A stretch of 47,500 nt of DNA from Chrysomallon squamiferum. Lineage: Eukaryota > Mollusca > Gastropoda > Neomphalida > Peltospiridae. Below the pieces are notes generated by a model. The model saw only the letters and a list, made by a program, of their open reading frames with translations. It was not told the DNA's origin and made no database searches. The DNA lies in assembly GCA_012295275.1 (NCBI GenBank), contig CM022677.1, forward strand, positions 25,388,121 to 25,435,620. The letters run 5' to 3'. Both the position numbers and the translations under genes were made by a program. This document shows, in pieces, positions 38,471-47,500 of this stretch; position 1 is the stretch's first letter, and each line of letters begins with the position of its first letter.

Positions 38471-38569
<99 letters not shown>

Positions 38570-38596
38570 TATTTATTTGTTTTATTTATTTATTTT
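38469..38596. repeat. (TA)n(AAT)n(ATT)n(TTTA)n with 74-bp perfect palindrome
   Basis: An AAT array meets an ATT array at 38522/38523, so that 38486-38522 is the exact reverse complement of 38523-38559, with no spacer. TA repeats precede and TTTA units follow. Confidence 0.95.
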
Positions 38597-38695
38597 AAGT
38601 GTGGATTTGCTTAAGGCTTTTTATTATAATATCTACTTCGTATCAGTGCCAGGCAAAAATTTTAATGTACTCGGCAAAAGAAAGACATAGTAACT

Positions 38696-38865
38696 GTAGT
38701 AGCAATATTAACAATAGTAATAGTATGTAGTAGTAGTAGTAGTAGTAGTAGTAATAGTAAAGTAGTAATAGTGTAGTAGTAGTAGTATATGTAACAGTAG
38801 TAGTATTAAAAGCAAATGTAGTAATAGTATTTATGGCAAAGTAGTAATAGGGGTGGTCGTAGTTG
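38696..38865. repeat. Degenerate (AGT)n tract
   Basis: AGT triplets, purest at 38727-38752, with AAT and ATG interruptions. Confidence 0.85.
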
Positions 38866-39417
38866 CTGCGCTGGCATCTGTAACATCAGCACAATAATTT
38901 AAAAAATAATAATTAAAAGACAATAACGAAATTTAGAAAAACAAAATAAACCCAACCCAAATTTCAGAAACGCTGAGAGCGGACTAGAATGAATCAAACG
39001 AAGAAGGTAAATGACGAAAGAGAACGAACGAGAAAGCAAAACGTACACGAAATGAGAAAGGAAACATGTCTAACGAAGGCCAAAACGGGAACTGTGTCTC
39101 CGTGAGAAATTCTCTGCTACGTTAATCAGATTTCTCACCACGTTTGTTTCCTCTCCTAATTAGAAACAGCGCGTCACAGTGACGTCACGTGAAGTTAAAT
39201 TGTGTTACTTGAAGTTCATTTTAAGACTACACATTTAGAAACCAAGGACAAAAAAAGACAAATGTTTTTCGTTATTTACGTTATTGTGATTTGTTGTGTA
39301 TCCTGAACTGGCGACATATATATCTATATATATGTAGTTACATTAGCTCTTTTCCTTTTTGAGTCATTTTATTTTGTTTCTCTTGTTTTTACTTTTTTCT
39401 CTTTTTTCTTTTCTTTC

Positions 39418-39421
<4 letters not shown>
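38866..39421. other. Unique DNA with a merged CRE/E-box
   Basis: TGACGTCACGTGA at 39180-39192 merges a full CRE with CACGTG (39186-39191). It is preceded by GCGTCACAG. No gene was recognised. Confidence 0.45.

Positions 39422-39508
<87 letters not shown>
39422..39508. repeat. (CT)n microsatellite
   Basis: Pure CT for about 87 bp. Confidence 0.95.
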
Positions 39509-40007
<499 letters not shown>

Positions 40008-40011
40008 GATT

Positions 40012-40158
40012 TAGTGGTGGTAGTAGTCGTGGTTGTTATAGATTAGTAGTTCTCATAGTAGTAATAACTGAAATCGTTGTGGTAGTAGTTGCAGTAGTAG
40101 TAATAATAGTAACAGAATTATTACATATACTTGATTCGATCAAGATATATATGAGTAT

Positions 40159-40189
<31 letters not shown>

Positions 40190-40202
40190 AGTGTGTGTGT
40201 GT
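40012..40202. repeat. Degenerate (AGT)n then (GT)n
   Basis: GTAGT/AGT triplets to about 40118, a short spacer, then GT repeats at about 40158-40201. Confidence 0.85.
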
Positions 40203-40864
40203 ATTATCATCAGGAGGATTCAGTAAAACCCAGTACAAAGATTAGTATCACTGACACAACCAGTGTCATCATCGAATCACTCTTCTCGTCTCTCTTTTTT
40301 TTTGTCACTTCAACTTACATGACGCTGGATGCCGGTGCTCTACATTTCACGGTGGAAATCACGCGCAGCGAAGCGCGAAATTGCCAGTTTATTCCATAAC
40401 GCGACCTGAATATAAAGACTTTATTTGTTGTTAGGAAAGTAATTTCGTTACATGAATTCCATAAAACACACGGGGTTAGTACTATTTTCTTTTTTTTTTT
40501 TTTTTTTTTTTCTATAAAGCTATCCTCAACCTTGTTACTGCCAGTGTCTCCGCACACACGCTTGTTACAATGGGCGGGCAAATTGTGTCAGCGTAACATT
40601 ATTAGTTACCAGTCGTGGGTCTGTTCGTGACCAATGAAATGTCGAGACCCCAGTGTTAGAGGACTACCAGTCTAATTTCAGATTTTCACGACGCTAGGTG
40701 GCCTCCAGCTGTGTTTGTATGACGAACAGTAATGATGTTTCATGAGGTCTTAACTTGCATGTAGACTGCGTTCAGTGGTAAAAGTACGCTAAACGTGGGT
40801 CTGATATTTCTGGCCGTTTATTTGAGAAAACAGGTGGCAAAATTGTTTCTGATGTTGTGTGTTA

Positions 40865-40867
<3 letters not shown>
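40203..40867. other. Unique DNA, nothing recognised
   Basis: Contains a T run near 40489-40511. The part 40310-40410 is somewhat GC-richer, without a recognisable coding product. Confidence 0.45.

Positions 40868-40931
<64 letters not shown>
40868..40931. repeat. (TA)32 microsatellite
   Basis: Pure TA for 64 bp. Self-complementary along its whole length. Confidence 0.95.
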
Positions 40932-40933
<2 letters not shown>

Positions 40934-41081
40934 CTCGGACATATATGTGCAGGTGTAGGTGCAAATGAATGCAAATGTATGCACGTGCTTGCACTGGCAC
41001 AGGCACCAATTAGTACACAAAAATACATACGTAAACACACGAGCATACACATACACGCACAAAATATACATATATACTTAC

Positions 41082-41184
41082 TTGGACTTTGTCCTCCTGC
41101 GCCAGTGCGTTACTCAATTTTGTCTGTGTGCAGAGTCTAATCAGACGTACGTACATAAGATAGAGGATATTCAAATCCTAATAT
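41082..41184 (+). mobile_element. SINE-like element, copy 2 (3' part)
   Basis: It matches copy 1 (13161-13265) across about 100 bp: TTGGACTTTGTCC.CCTGCGCC-type start, CCAGTGCGTT, TGTGCAGAGTCTAA, then GTACATAAGA.AGAG.ATATTCA. The tRNA-like head is absent; ATAC-rich sequence lies directly upstream, so this copy is 5'-truncated. Confidence 0.65.
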
Positions 41185-41710
41185 ATATCCATGCATTCAT
41201 GTGTGTGTGTGTGTGTGTGTGTGTGCAGATTAACTGTTATGTTTTTGATGATATCACGAAAGACATTTGACGTCACTCCTACCAATGGTTACTCCTACCA
41301 GTGAACAGCAAGACGGACGTAACTAATATTCGCCAGAAATAAACGTCACTGTCGCTGTGAAGAATCTTTTACTTGCACCTGCGAAATATAAGAAGACACA
41401 GCACGTAACTGTTTTATGTCAGGTTAGCTATGGAATATTAGCTTTAATGGGAAATAGCCCAGATTGTCCTCTGTCAAGATTTGAGCCTAATTACGAGGAC
41501 AACTCAAACAAGACTTTTAAATTTTTTCTTTCTTCTGTTCCATGTTGATGTTTAGTCATTTATTTTTATGTAAATATTTTTCATTTATTTATTTATTTAT
41601 TTACTTATTTCTGTTTATTCATTGTTGTTGTTGTAGTTGTTATTGTTGTTGCTCTTGTTGTTATATTATTATTATTATCATAATTATCATCATCATTATT
41701 CTTATTGTGA

Positions 41711-41715
<5 letters not shown>
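41185..41715. other. Unique DNA with (GT)n and TTTA/TTG runs
   Basis: GT repeat at about 41200-41224, TGACGTCA at 41268-41275, then unique sequence. TTTA at 41580-41610 and TTG/ATC triplets from 41620. No gene. Confidence 0.5.

Positions 41716-41781
<66 letters not shown>
41716..41781. repeat. (ATT)22 microsatellite
   Basis: Pure ATT array. Poly-Ile frame is an artefact. Confidence 0.95.
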
Positions 41782-42309
<528 letters not shown>

Positions 42310-42398
42310 TTTCTCTCTCCATATATCAGTGATTCATTCACTGAACACCCAGTCGCAGATAGTTCCTGTCTTTTACAGATCTCTATCATCTTCGTAGC

Positions 42399-42560
42399 TA
42401 GACGCATAATTAGAAAATAGATAGAAAGATACAAATACTGACATCTTATAGACGTATGTACTTACAGACAGACAGATGTAGAGTCTAAATAGATAGACTA
42501 TTTATGTATACAGACAGACAGACAGATAGAAAGACAGGTAGACAGATAGAGATACAAAAG
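42399..42560. repeat. Degenerate (GATA)n/(GACA)n tract
   Basis: GATA, GACA and AGAC units with interruptions, then purine-rich sequence to 42650. Confidence 0.8.
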
Positions 42561-42663
42561 GAACTGTAGGAGAGTTATAAGAGAGACAGAGAAAGAAACA
42601 GAAAGGAGAGTAAAAAAGACAGTAAAATGTGAAGAAGAAAAGAAGAAAGAAAAGGAACGCTGC

Positions 42664-42806
<143 letters not shown>

Positions 42807-43517
42807 TACGTAACACAGAACATTTTTATGAAACCATATGCAATATGTTCGTACGACAACAGAACAGAAAACATATCTGAATAACCTTCCGCACGTGAAA
42901 CTATCAGCTGCGACTTGCTGATGAGTTTTTAATCTACCTACGTGTTTGCTAATTGAACCTGGCTTCATCTTCCAGCTAACATCATCAACCCAGACTCTTA
43001 TTACCCGAATCAAACAGAACCGTCATTTTCAAATCGAGTCTCCGGCATTATCAATCTGTGATTCAAGACCTTTCATTTGTAACCGTCCAGCTAACACCCA
43101 GTTCGCTTATTAAGATACAAATACGTCTATATTTTCAAGTAGAAAGTCCATTTGATCCCCGGGAGAGAGGCAATTGAGAGTGTTACACCAGTGTAAGTGC
43201 ACGAGTCGAGGGAGAAATGAAGAATATGTTTATTAATCAGTCGATCTTTATTTCCTCCGAGACTGGAGATTTTCACTCCGTCCGCAGAAATCGTCTGCCC
43301 TCATCTAGACTGGTTGCTTCGTTTCGTATTCCGACGACAGATGTTAATTTTACGCGCAGCTGCATTTTTATCGAGGTTAATTGCCCTTGTCCGAGTCCGA
43401 GGTCCGGTTCGGCGTTGATGGTTTATACAGTAAATGGGTTAGTAGGCAAATGAGCTGTATATTGTACAGTTAACTTTTTTTGTGTCGTCTCACTGGTCAG
43501 TAAAATTCTGATTTTTA
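42807..43517. other. Unique DNA, nothing recognised
   Basis: About 700 bp without simple repeats. The part 43140-43440 is GC-richer and holds a 78-codon plus frame (43217-43453) with no recognisable domain or splice context. Confidence 0.45.
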
Positions 43518-43842
43518 TATATATATATATATATATTCTGAATTTGTAGCAAATTAGCAGTAATACTATGACGTCATGTAGTATGGTTTGGAAAACTGGT
43601 GACGTCATGGAGAGTGATAAAAAAAACGTACGAGTGTCACGTTCTACTCAAGTTGTAGATACAAATTGTTATTTCCTTTGGTTTGACGTTTACTAGGCGT
43701 TTTCAAACAAAACAACAAAACACTTACAACAATAGGCGCACTCGACGCATATATACTGCAGATGTTCTTTCTACTAATGCTTCTGCTGTTTCTATTTTTA
43801 TTACTACTTCTATACAACTAATACCACTACTACTACTATCAC

Positions 43843-43844
<2 letters not shown>
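43518..43844. other. (TA)n, two full CREs and unique DNA
   Basis: TA repeat at about 43518-43536, then TGACGTCA at 43569-43576 and again at 43600-43607, 31 bp apart. TAC-rich from 43790. No gene. Confidence 0.5.

Positions 43845-43897
<53 letters not shown>
43845..43897. repeat. (AAT)17 microsatellite
   Basis: Pure AAT array preceded by degenerate TAC. Confidence 0.95.
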
Positions 43898-44349
43898 CAC
43901 GATGAACGTTCTCATACAGAAAAATCAAAACAGCTGAAAATCGTACATTTTACAAAACAAATCGGCTTTCAATAAGACCTTTCATGTTGTCGTCGTCGTT
44001 GCGATTATCAGTGTTGACACAACGTAAACCCGTCTACTTTACCTATCACTGTTTTCTGCAATAAAAACCATCTAGCAAATTACGCGACACAACTGTGAAA
44101 TTATCTGTAACGGCCAGAGTCCATATTGCTGTCAAATCTCTCTCAGACGGAGAAAGCCTTAACGTGTTATACCCAATCAGAAACCGCGACTCAACAAATT
44201 ATCAGCCAATAACGGAATTGCTTACAGGATCATGTTACTCGCCGGAGCAAATTGCTGTAATTATTTCGTTAAGCTGTAAATGTACGAGGTGTTGTTTGAA
44301 ATAACACTCTAAGCAGTGAGTGCTATTTCAAGTAATATAAAAACAGTGT

Positions 44350-44350
<1 letters not shown>
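43898..44350. other. Unique DNA ending in an imperfect hairpin
   Basis: No gene. 44289-44309 can pair with 44318-44338 across an 8-base loop, with a central 14-base arm matching at 13 positions. Confidence 0.45.

Positions 44351-44373
<23 letters not shown>
44351..44373. repeat. (TA)n microsatellite
   Basis: Short TA array, continuing as AT-rich sequence to 44390. Confidence 0.85.
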
Positions 44374-44381
<8 letters not shown>

Positions 44382-44500
44382 TTATATATGCTAGTGATAA
44401 CGAACTGTATTGTATAGCCTAGACACGCGAGAAATCAAATGTAGAAAAAAAAAATGAAATGAATAAAATAAAAAACATATCTTGTTTTCTTTCTCTTTAA

Positions 44501-44757
44501 TTCTTCTTCTTCTTCTTCTTCTTCTTTCTTAATAATAAAAATAATAGTACTAGGGATGATAATAATAGTAGTAAGAGTAATAATAACAAAAACATTTCGA
44601 CAACAACAACTATAATAACTACAGCATCATCAACGATGTTAATAATAATAATCATAATGATAATAATAATAATAAAGATGATGATGATGATGATGATGAT
44701 AATAATAATAAGAAGAAGAAGAAGAAGAAGAAAAACAACAGCAGGAGTAGTAGAAGT
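44501..44757. repeat. (TTC)n, then degenerate AAT/GAT/AAG tracts
   Basis: TTC at about 44503-44527, AAT/AGT-rich sequence, (GAT)n near 44678-44700, (AAT)n and (AAG)n to 44735. The Ile/Leu-rich minus-strand frame is an artefact. Confidence 0.85.
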
Positions 44758-45480
<723 letters not shown>

Positions 45481-46020
45481 TCGCTTTTTCTCTCTTTCAG
45501 TGTCTCTGTGTGTTTATTTGTTTGTTTGTCTTTCTCTTTTTTTTTACTTATTTTAGTTTAGTTTTCTTACTTCCAGATTCCTTTAGAGTATTTGTTTTTC
45601 TTTCTTTCGCTCTTTTCTCTGTAGATGTTTTCATACCTTTTAATCGACTCTCACATTTGTTCTCACTGTTTTAAAACCAACATTTGTGGAACTGTTCCGT
45701 ATCATTTTAAAGTAATCCAGACAATTGTTAAAACAAATGTTTACCCAAGCACGTGTCCTTATCTTTCTGCACGTAGGTTTTTTTCTTCTATTTTTTTTAT
45801 TTTATTTATTTTTTATATATATATTTATTTTAGTTTTTTCTTCTTTTTGTATTTCTATGCTTTTTTTCCCCTTTTTTTCCTTTTTTTTTTTTTTTTTTTT
45901 TTTTTGTAACAGGTGCAAAACACCTCCTTTAATTTTTTTTTTTTTTTGTTTTTTTTTTACAATTACTTAGTTTTCCATTAAAATATATTTACATCTCGGG
46001 AAAGTTTTTTTTTTTTTTAA
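45481..46020. other. T-rich DNA
   Basis: Pyrimidine- and T-rich sequence with a T25 run at about 45881-45905 and others near 45934-45958 and 46006-46018. No gene. Confidence 0.6.
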
Positions 46021-46056
46021 TTTTCTTTCCACAGCTTTGTGAAATGTCTTTAACAA

Positions 46057-46126
46057 TTACCTGTTATCACCTGCAGACAGGTAAACATTACCTGTGTTGT
46101 GACTCAGATTCTAATCAATTCACCTG
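46057..46126. promoter_or_regulatory. TTACCTGT/ACAGGTAA cluster
   Basis: TTACCTGT (46057-46064), CACCTG (46068-46073), ACAGGTAA (46077-46084), TTACCTGT (46088-46095) and CACCTG (46121-46126). The third and fourth form a perfect 8-bp inverted repeat with a 3-base spacer. ZEB/Snail-type E-boxes by sequence; function is inference. Confidence 0.35.
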
Positions 46127-46258
46127 CACTCACCTCAAACTTTCTTTCTTCTTTTTTCTTTCATTCTTTATTACTTTCTCTCCTTACTATTCCTTTCTTT
46201 CTTTTCTTTCTTCTCAGTTTTGTTTATCCTTTTCCTACTTATTTTTCTTTCTTTCTTC

Positions 46259-46408
46259 AGTTATCATCATCATCATCATCATTAATGTTATTGTTATTGC
46301 TATTACTACTATTCCTACTACTACTACTACCACTACCGCAACTACGACCATTACATCTACTACATCCACTATCAGCACCACCACTGCTACTACTAACACT
46401 ACCCCTAT

Positions 46409-46440
<32 letters not shown>

Positions 46441-46618
46441 TAACCACCACCACCACCATTACCACCCTACAACAACAACAACAACAACTACTACTACTAC
46501 TACTACTACTATAACCACCACCACCACCATCACCACCCTACAACAACAACAACAACTACTACTACTATTACCACTACTACTACTACTACTATTACCACCA
46601 CTACTACTACCAAAGAGT
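46259..46618. repeat. (ATC)n and (TAC/ACC/AAC)n tract with a 71-bp duplication
   Basis: ATC units at 46262-46283, then TAC triplets. A unit ATAACCACC...CCCTACAACAAC...(TAC)n is duplicated at 46440-46510 and 46511-46575. Poly-Thr and poly-Val frames are artefacts. Confidence 0.9.
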
Positions 46619-46698
46619 ATAAATATGCCTGTATGGCACTCAGAATACAGCGACAATTAGAACTTCTATTACAGCCATAGGTATACAACAACAATGGC
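46619..46698. other. Short unique spacer
   Basis: About 80 bp of unique sequence between two TAC tracts. Confidence 0.5.
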
Positions 46699-47045
46699 CA
46701 ATACTACTACTACTGCTACCACTTCTACTACAACTATTACAATTACTTATACTACAACTACTATTATATTTATTACTATTATTTTGCTGTTGCTATTAAT
46801 AATGTTAGTTATTCCTATTATTGCTACTAATATTAGAACAACAACAACAACTACTACTACTACTACTACTTCTACTACTACTACTACTACAACTACTACT
46901 ACTATTACTACCAATAATGTTACCAACTACTAATATTATTACTGCTACTTTAATTACTACTGCTATTATTGCTACTACTACTACCACTACCACCACCACC
47001 ACTACACAACACCTACTACTACGACTACTACTGCTACTACTACTA
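46699..47045. repeat. Degenerate (TAC)n tract
   Basis: TAC/ATT/ACC triplets, purest at 46850-46905. All overlapping frames are artefacts. Confidence 0.9.
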
Positions 47046-47500
47046 ACTGTGCAGTCACGCAGACACTGTGAAACGTTTCTCTCGTCTTATTGACACACAC
47101 AGCGACCGTGAACTCACACAGCTTTCAGCAACTGTCACGGCAGTATTGGTTTTCTAATCAAACCTTTCCACTCTTCATTAGCAACCATTCCCACGACACC
47201 GGGGTCGTTTCTCGGGTCACCGGCATCTCAAGTACGACGTCGTTCTTGAATGCTGACGTCCTCGCTGTCGTGCTGCGTCGTCTTTCTGTGTCTTTTCAAC
47301 TGATGACCCCGTAGAAGTCACTATTCTTCTCTCTCTCTTCGGCAACGACAACGATGTGCCCGTTCTCTCTTTAAGACGTTGGCGCTGTCACCATCAACGT
47401 CGTTCTATATATATATTTTTTTAGCTAATGAGTATGTCGTCGTCGTTGACATTCTCGTCTCTTTGAAGTGATGATCGTATTCGCTGTCGTTGTTGTCCTT
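47046..47500. other. CpG-rich GTCG-containing DNA, cut by the window end
   Basis: GTCG/CGTC/CGAC tetramers recur from 47200 to the end (for example ACGACGTCGTT, GCGTCGTC, GTCGTCGTCG). A 74-codon frame (47090-47314) has no recognisable domain. It could be the start of another feature that continues outside the window. Confidence 0.45.

Noticed and set aside
43217-43453. 78-codon plus-strand frame in GC-richer unique DNA
   Set aside because: No domain, splice signal or signal peptide recognised.
46022-46085. Mini-exon with acceptor TTTCTTTCCACAG and donor GTAAAC
   Set aside because: In the needed phase it hits TGA at the third codon, and the supposed donor is part of the ACAGGTAA motif cluster.
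46044-46514. 156-codon frame with a poly-Thr tail
   Set aside because: The tail is a translation of (TAC/ACC)n and the front part is T-rich low-complexity sequence.

Overview
The window looks like AT-rich nuclear DNA from an invertebrate animal, most likely a mollusc and possibly a cephalopod. The reasons are one spliced animal receptor exon with a clean GT donor, a very high load of long microsatellites, a tRNA-related SINE-like repeat present twice, and no operon-like gene packing. The taxonomic call is inference: no ribosomal, mitochondrial or otherwise diagnostic gene is present. Most long open frames here are read-throughs of simple repeats and are not genes.

One protein-coding exon can be supported. 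At 28330-29035 (+) lies the first coding exon of a natriuretic-peptide-receptor-like protein: signal peptide plus the N-terminal part of the ANF-receptor ligand-binding domain, with four cysteines spaced like the two family disulfides. It has an upstream in-frame stop, ends in a GTAAGT donor (phase 1), and is far richer in GC than its surroundings. I found no second exon in the remaining 18.5 kb, so that stretch is either a very long first intron or includes DNA beyond the gene. Guanylyl cyclase or clearance-type receptor cannot be decided from this exon.

Layout. 0-7 kb: degenerate TAC tracts, (CT)n, (CT)n(CA)n, (TG)n(TC)n(TA)n, a 158-bp tandem duplication carrying a CRE, and a cluster of ACGT-core sites near 6.6 kb. 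7-13 kb: more microsatellites, a 62-bp duplication (8.4 kb), and a 206-bp duplication inside a trinucleotide tract (11 kb). 13-21.1 kb: SINE-like copy 1, a 1.5-kb purine-biased strand segment, and very long (GA)n and (CT)n(CA)n arrays. 21.1-28.3 kb: the most unique stretch, holding ACCAGGA repeats and a decayed tandem array of about 157 bp by 7 units just upstream of the receptor exon. 29.07-29.49 kb: a 38-bp minisatellite of about 12 units built around TTACGTCA, starting about 35 bp after the splice donor. 29.5-47.5 kb: opposed (CT)n/(GA)n pairs, AGT and TAC tracts, a 74-bp AT palindrome, SINE-like copy 2, and isolated strong promoter-type motifs (NRF-1, RFX X-box).

The most unusual signal is the receptor exon lying between two different non-microsatellite tandem arrays, one of which repeats a bZIP/CRE-type site. 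TGACGTCA and CACGTG also look over-represented across the window. All counts and alignments were done by eye.
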